A stretch of 64,000 nt of DNA from Ephemerocybe angulata (lineage: Eukaryota; Basidiomycota; Agaricomycetes; Agaricales; Psathyrellaceae), in contig JAACJK010000057.1 of assembly GCA_013368325.1 (NCBI GenBank), positions 558,001-622,000 of the forward strand, written 5' to 3'. Each line of letters starts with the position of its first letter. The first letter of the stretch is position 1. The notes beneath the pieces are model-generated. The model ran no database searches. It worked only from the letters and a program-made list of their open reading frames with translations, and was not told the origin of the DNA. Below are positions 11,079-20,743 of the stretch, one piece after another. Made by a program: the position numbers and the translations under genes.

Positions 11079-12770
11079 TCACTGCCGCTCGCGATGCCCA
11101 TATTGAAGGCTCTGAATAGCGGCGATTTCCAAGGCGATTTCCATCACAGAGCTGGGATTTATCCTCTTCTTCTTTAACAAGGCGTCGAGTTCTGCGCCTC
11201 TAAAGAGCCCGCCCTTCAGGAAATCCCAACTATTACGGCCCAACTGTTCCTTGAGGCTTTTGATTTTGCGACAGAGGCCCTTGTGAGGGTGTGTGGGGTG
11301 GTTCCACGCATCGGTTTGACACTATATAGGTCCATGGATGTCAGAAGGCCATATTTGTATTGGAACAATGGTGACTGTGATAAACGAACCTGCCGGCTAC
11401 AATATTTCATCAAGCCACAGTTGGCGCACTTCTTGGGCTCTGCGTCGGGCGTGGGACATGCGATGTTGCAACAACCACCTCTGCAAGTATTTTGGAGGAT
11501 GTAGTAACACTCATTGATCGGTACCGTGAGGGTCTCCGCACACCAGAGGGCGTCCTGCTGCCTGCCATTGATTTGGGCCAAGAGGAGATTGACATTGGAG
11601 AATTCTTCGGGATAGCGGATGACCATACTAGGCAGCGAGAAGACCGTCAACGCCCTCAGCAAAACGGGGCGAAAGAAGAGCTTGCCGCCGGTGGCAAGCA
11701 TGTTCATGTACTGGCTCATTCCACCTAGCTTCAACACATTCGTGAAGGTGAAGACGTACTTGATCGGATAAGTAAACCAACTGTGGTCTGACTTTGCGAG
11801 TCGGTCAGGGAAAGCTGTGGCAACGTCGTATTCGTCCATGGCTCGAGCGATGTGCTGCGCCGGGCGATGGATTCCGAATGTATAATCCGGTCCCTTCGAC
11901 ATGATCGCGGCGGCGAATTTGGGCTCATGTTGGATGATGCTGCCTGCGAGCTTGAGGATGATGTTGCCATAGTCCGTGTGACTTGCCCAAAGGTCGAGGC
12001 CGTCGACGGAGTCGGCAAACCCATAGGGGAGAAGGTCATCGAGTCCCTGTGGCCACGGTTGATTTTTCGCTGGGATTCCCGACTTCTCTCTTCGGAACCT
12101 CCCGCGAGACAGGCCGTTGAGGGCAATGGCCATCATGTCCGTTAAGAAGGCGACTGAGGCATACACGGACAACCATTTCCCGGGAAGGAGAACCCTGACC
12201 CCGTAATGAAAGGAGTCATGCATCCTGGCGTATCCTATTCGGTCGCTGCGATCGCAACGACAAACAACCAAGTTGTCCACCATGTAGCTGTGGTCTGCAG
12301 GCGTCTGCTTCTTTGTAACGAATTTGACCGCGGCCCTGACGACGTTTGGGTACGACTCGACAAATCGCTTTGCCTTGGACTCGATGACCTTCATTTTCTG
12401 GGAGTCGGACCCCTCCTGTCGCATTGCATGAAAGAGCTTCTCAACGGCAGAGTTAAGCTTGAGACCGCAGGCGAATTGTCCGGCAGGGTCCTCCAGAACT
12501 CTCACAATCGTGTCGGCAGCTTCTTCGAGAGATATAGGAGGCGTGTTCGTTTCTGCTAGAAGTTGACGACATTTCTGACGACGACGCTCCAGTAAGTCTG
12601 TATCATATGGGACTTGATACGAGCTTCGCTCACCTCAGCCTTTTGTTGCAGCACTACAAACTCGCCGAAGGCGGCTGTGAGACTGGCTTTTGAATGCCCG
12701 ATGGATGGTAGAGTATGCGGTACAGACACGATAGGGTTGCGATAACGAGCGATAGCTCATTTACGTCCAT
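11079..12770 (-). CDS. MYND-type zinc finger protein (MYND gene 4), 5' end uncertain
   Basis: The main exon runs from 11390 to beyond 12505 and the last exon is 11079-11321. The intron (GTTCGT...ATATAG) lies inside the MYND finger, as in its paralogues. The finger reads GGCCNIAC, CANC, MKYC, then CQTDAWNHP, HKGLC. The protein ends in IQSLQYGHRERQ at the stop at 11079. Upstream, the frame extends through QLLAETNTPPISLEEAADTI, and a further in-frame piece (SLTAAFGEFVVLQQKAE) can be joined across an intron with donor GTGAGC. The likely start is the ATG at 12770 (MDVNELSLVIATL), matching the MDV start of gene 2. The exact first two introns are my inference. It is the most diverged of the four left-hand copies. 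Confidence 0.68.
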
Positions 12771-13526
12771 CGAACCCATGACTCGTTCAATCTAAGTTAA
12801 GCTTGAGAACGATGGATTGAGCCGACTGCGGGGCGATTTTGCGCCGCTGGAGCGCAGGTAAGTCCTCCAAATATTATACAAAGCCGTCCAATAGGTGCAG
12901 TGACTGTGGCAGAGTATCATGCACTGCCGGTGTTCGACCCCATCGACCTTGAAGGCGCGACAAAGCGGGGCGGGTCGAGTACTTACAACACGGAAGATGA
13001 GAGTCTCTCTTCAAGGGCCGCCGGGTTTACTCCGGATCAACACCTGTTTGGCAAGCGCTACAAAGACAAATGGCCTGAGCATAAGTACAGGCGAGAAATT
13101 TCATATCATGGGCCTAATAGTAATGGCTAAAAGAAGGCGCCAACAGAACTGATTCTCCTACCCAAAGTTTTTGAATGCCTGGATGTCAGTGCGTACCAGT
13201 ACAAGGCCTAAAGGGCCCGGATTGATTTTGGCGCCCACTGTCCCCGGCGCTAAGCGAGGTCGGCCCCTCCTGCATCGTTTGCTAGCCTGGAAAAGGTGTT
13301 GTGCTGTTTGGCACCCTGAGCAGCAGGCAACTGCAGTCAAGAAGGTCAGTTGTGAACATTAATAAGATCGGAATCTGGGGGCTAGCATGAGATACCTCAT
13401 CGTGAGTGGATAGACAACCTAATAATTCACGTCACCAATCCCGCATAAATAATGATATAGCCGGTACACGTAGAGTAGTAAAAACGAGACAAAGAAAAAG
13501 AGAGACTATCTAACGTACAACAGCAC
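12771..13526. other. Intergenic between MYND gene 4 and SEC63 copy A
   Basis: Holds the 5' flank of MYND gene 4 and the native 3' flank of SEC63 copy A. Sequence just after the SEC63 stop (about 13440-13480) still resembles the flank of the other copies (taaataat...agccg..acac.agagtag) but carries extra bases. Left of about 13430 it is unique, so the left edge of the duplicated unit is near there. Confidence 0.5.
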
Positions 13527-15810
13527 CTAGTCGCTGTCGCTATCACTGCTGCTATCACTGTCCTCCTCATCGTCATCCGTACCACTCTCCTCCTCGCTCT
13601 CCTCACCCTTCTTCTTCACCTGGCCACCACGCATAGCAGCCATCTGCCCCGCCAAACTATCCTCATCCGGCTCCGAGATCTCGTCCTCCGAAGGCTCGTT
13701 ATCCGCCACCGCATCCTCAATCTTCAGCGTGATATCCCGATTCGCCTCCTCCGCAACGTACGTATCGCTGACCACAAAGACCTTCCACGTAAACACGCCC
13801 GTGCTCGGTGGGCCCTGGAACTGGATCTTATACGTCCGGTAGTCCCGCTCGCTCTCGCTGTCCGCGTACGGGATGTCCGAAATGCGAATGGGCGGCACGA
13901 CGACCCGTCCCTGCTTCTCGTCCCCAAGCACAAGCCACCACGTCGGCTTACGCGCCGTGGGCCACCGCGGCGCATGCGCCCACCCCGTCGTCTTGCCCTT
14001 CGGCACGTCCTCCGCATCGCCCTTCGTCAGGAGGAACTCCTCATCCTTCTTCTCATTCGCCGCCGCCACGCGCTTCGTCTCGTCGACGCTCAAATCCTTC
14101 TTCTCCGTGCTCGTGCCGGGGGGCACAAGGCGCAGCTTGACGACGAGGAAGATGATGGAGGAGGGTGTGATGATGCGCTCGCCGATGACCTTGAAGACGG
14201 CGTCCACGATCTCGACGCGGCCCCATTTCTGGATCGCCTTCTGCACCTGGCCCGCGCGCGCGTCGCCCTTCTCCTGCAGCGCGGAAAGTACCTCGATCAT
14301 CTCCCTCGGGCGGGGCGTGAGCGCGTCGATGTCGGCCTTCGAGACACCCGGGAGCTGTGTGAGCCGCACGCGGGGTGGTGCGTTCAGCGGGAGCGCCTGC
14401 GCGAGGTACGAGTTGAGGCGCATGACGCTGAGGGTGGGGACGAGCCAGTTGCGTGCGGTCGAGACGTTGAGGAGGGCGTTGAGGAGAAGCGGCGTTTGGA
14501 GTATCACCTGCCGCTGCTCGGTTTGGAGTGCGGGGGAGGCGATGGGGAGGCGGGTGAGGTGCGCGTAGATGAGGATGAGCGCGCGGCGTCTTGATTCGTG
14601 CAGGTCGCCGTTGGCGTCCTTGGCGAGGCGCTTGACCTCCGCGTACTGCTGCCCGACTTTCTGCGAGATCGTCTTGTCGAGCTCGGCGAGCTCGGCGTCG
14701 AGCGCTTGTACGTTCTTCGGGGCGGGGAGCTCCCATTCGTAGGCCTTTCCGAGCGCGCTGACGACTTCTTCGGTGGTGGCCTCTTCCGTGATAGACTTGA
14801 AGAAGGCGGCAGCGGAACGGGCGTTGATTCCGTCCTTTGTCTTTTGCCGGTTTCCGAACCACCAGCGACCCTGGACGAAACATCAGGGATGATGAAAAGG
14901 CCGATCAAAGTGCCACGTACCACGAGGAGAGGGAGAGCACCGCCGAACAGGAGAACGTATACACCAAGCACCCAGACGTTGTTCTTGCTCTCGACGATCC
15001 AGGGAGGGAGGGCAATACCCATGGAGGTGGTCTGAGGGCCGTCGGGGTTGTTCCATTCGAGCCAGTTCTTCCGGATCGTTTCGTCGGTAAGGCTACGGGC
15101 AATGAGCACATATTACGAGAGACGGTCCATGGCCACGTACGATTTGTAGGCTTTGGTTATTGACACGAAGCGATCTTGGATAGCCTCAATCGTGAGTTCC
15201 GCGGTTTCCTTGACCTTGTCTGGATGGCTAGCGGGCGTTATCAGCATTGGTCTCGCTTGCTGCCTGAATGGCGACACGTACTACATCCGCGAAAGCTTTT
15301 TGAAATGGGACTTGATCTCCTTCTCCGATGCACTCTATTACAAGTATGAGCATGAATAATAGATCGAAAGATATGTTGCACATACCGAGGCGATGCCGAG
15401 GATCTCGAATGGGTCATAAACTGAGCTCGTTCCCTTCATCTTGGACGCTCGGTAGACAGCCAGGGCGAAGATAGCCCAACCTGTAGCCAGAGCGTAGGCC
15501 CTTTAAGGATATCAGCAGTGGGTCAGAAGTATATTGAAGATCACGCACTTCTTCGACAACCTGGGCGCCAACAGCGACCCTCCCTCCAGCTTCTTCGCCC
15601 GTGTTCTCTGCTCCACGCAGGCATCGCACTCACACCCATGGGTAATTTTGTCTACACCTTGATAAGTATCTTCTGGTAGCCTATTAAATTGAACATACCT
15701 GGTGCTCCTCCGAACGATGACAAGGTAAAGGGTACCAGAATCAACGCGAGGAATGTAATGAGGAAATAGGTGGCCATTACGCCACCCTCGTCATATTCGT
15801 AGGCGGCCAT
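13527..15810 (-). CDS. SEC63: Sec63, ER translocon J-domain protein, copy A
   Basis: Seven exons (15699-15810, 15549-15651, 15386-15500, 15285-15334, 15141-15227, 14921-15092, 13527-14870) sum to 1,983 bases and 660 residues, every junction in phase. Sec63 sits in the ER membrane beside Sec61/Sec62 and recruits the Hsp70 Kar2/BiP to drive protein import. The start MAAYEYDEGGVMATYF is typical. Membrane spans lie at about 11-33, 80-98 and 188-213. The lumenal J domain (about 103-165) has its HPD triad at 128-130 (IHPDKVK). The Sec63/Brl domain fills about 230-600. The acidic tail ends SDSSSDSDSD, the region that contacts Sec62 in yeast. It is the copy with the native downstream flank. The promoter is shared with the divergent gene P. 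Confidence 0.93.
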
Positions 15811-16033
15811 GGCAGCCGGACGTCTTGAGGAGAGCTCTAGGCGTAGATAGAGCCTCTAATGGCCTCGAAGACTTCATGATATCGGTCAGAAACAAGTCAG
15901 AACCAAGAAACGAAATCTTGGACGATGTCCTGAGCTGGCGCAAACAGGTCACAACACAATCTCCGTAACTCCGGCTATCACGGCTGGACCGGTCTGTGGA
16001 CGATCCGTCGTCCCAGCCTTCCCTTCAACCACC
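15811..16033. promoter_or_regulatory. Divergent promoter, SEC63 copy A / gene P
   Basis: About 220 bases separate the SEC63 start (minus) from the ATG of gene P (plus), and this arrangement recurs in all four units. Copy D keeps a B-like version of this segment, although the SEC63 5' end beside it is A-like. Confidence 0.45.
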
Positions 16034-16612
16034 ATGTTCCGTGTACTCGAGTCAGAATCGCCTCTATCAAGGTCGAGGCAGGTATTGGGGGACTCGAGCT
16101 TCCTTGGGTGACGGCGTCATCGAGCGACGCGTCCCACGCTTCCTTTGATCAGCGTCCCCTCTTATCTCTCTTCTCGCGTCGAGCAAAGGCCGTCTTTCGA
16201 TGCCCGCGACCCCGTCCCCTCGCCTCTACGCGTCCCATCCAGTCCTCCGCTCTATGTCTCGACCGCGCCATTCCCAGCCCCCTCAAGACCAATCTTGATC
16301 CCAGCCTCACGTCGTCCGCTCACAAAAACGCGAGAATCGGCAGAGAGGTTAGTCCATTGTATGCCTGGAATATACCACAGACTCACCTTTTATGATAGCC
16401 AGGAGGTCGCCGTGAGAGCCGTTTCAGAGCAGGGGCGACGGATCTAATCGAAGATCGACCTCAGCCCGCCTTCTCAACCAAACGCCAGCAGATTTCTCAC
16501 CTGCAATCGCAGCCAGCGCCGCACGGGCATATATCCAGGTCAGTCCGAGCCTCGTTTCGGTAGAGCCAAAATACTGACCTTTCCTTCGTCAAGTCTCCAC
16601 CCAGCATCCTAA
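16034..16612 (+). CDS. Gene P, unrecognised small protein, unit A
   Basis: I do not recognise this protein. Exon 1 (16034-16081) reads MFRVLESESPLSRSRQ after a good start context (ACCACCATG). Exons 16153-16347, 16399-16538 and 16594-16612 follow across introns with GTATTG or GTNAGT donors, CTCAC or CTGAC branch sites and YAG or AAG ends. Together they give 402 bases, 133 residues, in frame. The product is rich in Arg, Ser and Pro. Exons 1 and 2 stay open and in phase in units B and C. In exon 1 most differences between A, B and D are silent, which argues for real coding. More exon-like modules follow up to about 17.87 kb, so the gene may be longer or spliced differently. Confidence 0.38.
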
Positions 16613-17899
16613 ACACTTCGGCCGACCGCGCTACAGCAAAGTCAGCGACGAACAAGCACCTCAGCGAGCGAGAAAAACCGACCAAGCTGACGGCAAGCCC
16701 CCAAGCGAGCGTGAGGTTCGAAACGAGAACAAACGGACAAACGGCTGCCCATCGCTAGCCCGATACTCACTCAAAAAACCAATTCGCCGCCACCTCCAGA
16801 ATCCCAGCTCGCACAACGCCTCGCCCCGCGCCGACCGACGTCAGCCAGACAAGCGCTCGAGTCAAGCTCGACACGACATCGCGGACCGACACGGCCATCG
16901 TGCTGAGCTCAAATCCGAGGTCAGTTTTCACCTCGTTCCCACCAAAACGGGCTACTCACATTACGCTTAGATTCCAAGGGTCATTCCCGACGCCGCACCA
17001 CCATCGTCGCCCTCGCTAAGACTGTGGGCGCGTCAGCCGGCGCCGAAAATCATAACGACGGCACCTACCGATTACGACGACGGCGGAACCTCGAGCAGGC
17101 GCACGACGAAGGGAGAGGCCAGGCGGCCGCAGCTTAGTGCGACGACGACGAGACTTCCGGACAGGCTCGACGATGCGGACGGCCGCCGAGCTGAACACGG
17201 ATCAGAGGTCAGTCTCCACGTCGTTCCTTCACAGAGAGCTACTCACTTTACGCTTCGCTTCCCGCAGAACACCAATCCCCGCCGCACCACCATTGTCCAG
17301 CCCTGCCATCGTCGTTGCGACTGTGGGCACGCAAGAATCAATACGGCGAAACGTACCGATCACGACGGCGACGGCAACGACAGGACTCACGGCGAAGATG
17401 CGACGCTCGCGCTGTCGGCAATGCCGAGTCACTGCGAACCTTCAACGCATACCGAGACCTACAAGACTCGACGATCAGGAGTGCATCCAGCAAGCGCGAG
17501 GCTCGTCGATGGTGGAATCGCAGCTTCACGGCGGCACGAGAGATAACTGGGATTGGGGTAAAGGTCAGTTTCGTCTCTTGTTCGAGCCCTAGCGAAGCAC
17601 GTACATTTGCAGCAAATCGATAGCCAGCCGCGGCCCCACGGTTCAGAGGCCAATCGTGACCGGAGGCTTATGTTGGAAGATCATCACGGCGCCGTCATTT
17701 GGAGTTTGGCCACCTGCAATACGTCGCAGCCATGGTTTTGGGTCCCAGGCGAACGCATTCTCAGTCAACGTCGAGCACGAATCAATACGGCGAGACTTAC
17801 CAGCAAGTGTTGAAGGCGCAGGGTCATGGATGCCGCCAGGGAATTGAGGTTAGTCTAGTCTAGATGTGGCTATTTAGTGAGTACAACGGCGTAGACAAG
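16613..17899 (+). other. Intron-rich tract with repeated exon-like modules, unit A
   Basis: Contains three modules (about 16.91-17.18, 17.20-17.56 and 17.56-17.85 kb). Each starts with a well-formed plus-strand intron (AG|GTCAGT ... CTCAC or GTAC ... YAG) followed by an exon-like stretch encoding versions of NQYGETYR/Q. The last reads NQYGETYQQVLKAQGHG and ends at GAG|GTTAGT. The same splice signals can also be read on the minus strand, so direction is not certain. Frames shift by single bases between units A and B, so part may be untranslated or decayed. Confidence 0.3.
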
Positions 17900-18441
17900 T
17901 CATTTGTTTACATACCATTTGAATAACACGTCTTTGACCCCATCGCTATGTGTGACTTGAATAATCTGCGTGATAGGAAAGTTAGTGTCATGTTCAATTG
18001 AAAGAGAGATGTGCGTTGGTGCTTGACAAGCGGGCCCGACTGGGCTCGCAATCACAAAGTCCATGTGAGATCAGTGCGACGAGTTCACGGAAAGTGCACT
18101 AGAGCAAAGGTGGTCAGTTCACTTATGAATAATGTAAGTATAAGCTTCTGAAACTCACCTGCGTCCGTGACACGACTCGAGGCTTACTGTGTGCCAGTGT
18201 GACTGAAGCCGCTTCAACAAAATCTCGTCGTCGACGCCAGCGTCAACAACTAAGGATGAGATCCAGGCGAATTCACGACTGAATGAATGAAATAGAGTCA
18301 GTTTAGTGAATACTTGGACTGCAGTGAGAATGTACTTAACTGGGTCTCTGACATGAAACCGGCAACATGAGTACTTGCTGATAGTGACTCTAATTAGATC
18401 GACATTGAACTCAAAACCAAATTCAAACTCACCGAGGCCAT
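17900..18441 (-). CDS. Gene M, unrecognised small protein, unit A
   Basis: I do not recognise this protein. The model starts at ATG 18441 (MAS), then an intron beginning GTGAGT and ending CAAG, then YSCCRFHVRDPVN, an intron (GTACAT...ACTGAC...TTCAG), REFAWISSLVVDAGVDDEI, an intron to CTCTAG, CTFRELVALISHGLCDCEP, and a last exon reading IIQVTHSDGVKDVLFKW before the stop at about 17900. The total is roughly 90-100 residues. The same exon order and splice sites are present in units B and C with mostly conservative changes and a three-base indel. The donor of the last intron is weak in this unit. The C-terminal segment loosely resembles the strand pair of a chromodomain, but I would not assign it. 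Confidence 0.35.
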
Positions 18442-20130
18442 ACACAAAGACGACGACGGAGATATGAAGACACAGCCTCAATGGCTAACAGTGACGAGCG
18501 AGCGATGAAAGCAGCGATGAGTGAGAATGAGAGATGTTGTGGGAGAGAGGGGAATGAGGGAGGTGGATTGATGAGCCAAACCACCCGTCTTCTCCAGCTC
18601 TTATACATCTTCGTGCCAAGCCCTTCGGACCGGCCTCGCCTCCCATTCGCATGAGAACCCACACGTATATCTCACGAAGACGACGAATCGACACGATAAC
18701 GGAACGCAATGGAAACGAGAATACCTCGATTACTGCATCGCGTCCACCGCCGTCGCACTCTCCGAGCTTTTCCAACTAAAAATTTCAGCCTAGAGACCCG
18801 CGACAGACAGCGGGCGTCCATTTGATGTGTCTGATGCGGCTAAGCGAGTGGGATCCGTGCAGGGAAGCGCGATGTTTTGAAGCAAATGTGTGGTGAACGG
18901 GGATGAGGAGGAGTGGTCCGAGCTGCATCTAGATTCCATGGGGCGAGTATTGGTTTCCTTGAGTTGGGTTGGTGTGGGAGGGGTAGACTAACGTACCCCT
19001 ATGTTTATGCTAAAGTGTGGTGACGTGCTACTGAGATGAGAGTGCTTCGACAGTGTGGTATAATGGGATATCGTCGGATTCGCGTTTTCTAAGCGCGCAG
19101 CGAGATCTGCGACGTTTCGAGTGGGATCGACGGAAGAATTCTTTCAAGTTATACAATCTACATCATATATTAAACCATATTGTAGCCCTAGGTATACATA
19201 GTAATTCACCTAATATGCGCAAGATACGCGCAATCGCATTCGCGCATTGAGCAAGACATGCCATCTCCCCGAGACCTCAAACCCCCGCCCCAACTCGCCC
19301 TTCTCTCAAACTCGGGTCTCAGACACCCTTCCATCATTACAGCACATCATACGTTACCATTACAAGTCTTTACGTCCCGTCGATATGGAAGACGATGTCG
19401 GAGTGCTCAGTACACTGTAACAGCGTGTGAGGACAAGAGAGTAAGATCTCGCCTCCATTTCGCTCGTTAGAGACACGTAGTGACTCAGGGGCGTGTTTGT
19501 GTGAGTGGGTATACCTCCTAGCAGTACTTCTGGCCATGTGTTAAGTCCAGACAGGGGAGTACATAGCTCCCAAAGGCCGACGAATATCGAGCGCTAAAAT
19601 AAGCGCCCGGGATTCGGCGCATTTTCGCGCCTGTTTTCTGAACAATTTTTTGGCCAGGAAGTCTATTCAAATCATTTACTCGCCTCTTGTAAGTGCTGCA
19701 AAACTAAGTATATACATCAGAAATGTCTATTCTATCTCTGAAGGCAGCGGCAGACTTTCTGGTAAACATTGATATAATTCTTCTCAACGACGTCACCCGC
19801 GCGATCAGCGCGGGTTGCGTGCCGTTTCCGTGCTTTCCAGCACCTAGGTTCAAGCCAAAATGGCGTACGAATATCCGCACGCTGCCGCCGTAAGTGCAAC
19901 GGCAGAGGGCGGGATGTGCTAAAGAAGTCTAATCTACCAAAAATACTATGCCAGTCTATTGCCTCCATTTCGTCATGGACCCAGCCTTTAGACGGCATCG
20001 CCACATTAAAGCCAGGCACCATACGTGAACCGCAAGAGACACGCGTGCTCCGTACAGACCTTGGCGGCCCTGCCGAGTCCCTAATCACGCACCCCGGTTA
20101 CGGGGTGCTGATTTGGCTTTCGTCAGACGC

Positions 20131-20151
20131 GCCGCACGCGAAGCGAGCGGC
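20131..20151. repeat. GAA-loop hairpin, unit A (second)
   Basis: Arms of nine bases around a GAA loop within GCGAAGC, with one A-A mismatch. The unit B counterpart lies at 29146-29166. Confidence 0.5.
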
Positions 20152-20561
20152 TGTCGGCCCACCAGTCAGCCTTGTCTAGCTCATTTTACGCTACGCTACG
20201 TGAGAGAGAGTAACCAGGACCCGGAGAATGCCAAAACTAGAGATATCGAAGTCCGGGAAATGGGGTTGTGGTGCGAATCCGTGCGATGGAGTAAGTCCTA
20301 AACTAACATTACAATTAATCAAGCGTAGAGGCAGGGGAAAGATGACTCACTGTGCATCATTCAGAAATGTATCCCGGCGTCCTGGCCATACCCCGCGTTG
20401 CAGCTACGAGCATCCTCGGCTGCCAAGGGTCGAAATCGTGTTATTTCGGCGTCCGGAAAACGGGGTCGTTGGGCTGCGAGAATGACGGCGCTCGGCGCGT
20501 CCTCTGAGTATCCAGGTGAGCGGAAACTCTGCAGAAATAGAATGGGAACGTACCTAACACC

Positions 20562-20578
20562 GGAGCGCGAAGCGCTCC
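20562..20578. repeat. GAA-loop hairpin, unit A
   Basis: Perfect inverted repeat GGAGCGC-GAA-GCGCTCC, preceded by ACGTACC. Unit B has the equivalent with an A-T and a G-T pair in place of G-C pairs (29517-29535). Confidence 0.6.
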
Positions 20579-20724
20579 CCACCGTGTTTCCCGCGCGTCT
20601 CGACATCGTTGATCGCCCGGCGTTGCCCATCGGCTATTCTAGCGTGTTTGCGGAACACTAAATAGAGTTTTAGCAACACATTTTAGGATAAGCCGAAGAC
20701 GAGAGGCATGTTGACGTACCGTGA

Positions 20725-20743
20725 GACCCCCGGAACGGGGGTC
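20725..20743. repeat. Perfect 8-bp-stem hairpin, unit A
   Basis: GACCCCCG-GAA-CGGGGGTC, again just after a GACGTACC motif. Unit B keeps the GACGTACCGTG lead-in but not the hairpin. Confidence 0.55.

Noticed and set aside
13873..14594. Long plus-strand ORFs (up to 231 codons) opposite SEC63, repeated in copies B-D
   Set aside because: They mirror GC-rich third positions of the SEC63 coding strand; they lack domains and splice logic.
17900..17955. Chromodomain remnant of a Ty3-type retrotransposon suggested by DGVKDVLFKW
   Set aside because: Only one strand pair matches, with no aromatic cage or integrase sequence nearby.
18485..18775. Minus ORF starting MEKLGECDGGG, conserved in units A and B
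   Set aside because: The DNA as a whole is nearly identical there, so frame conservation gives no evidence of coding; it probably belongs to the 5' region of gene M.
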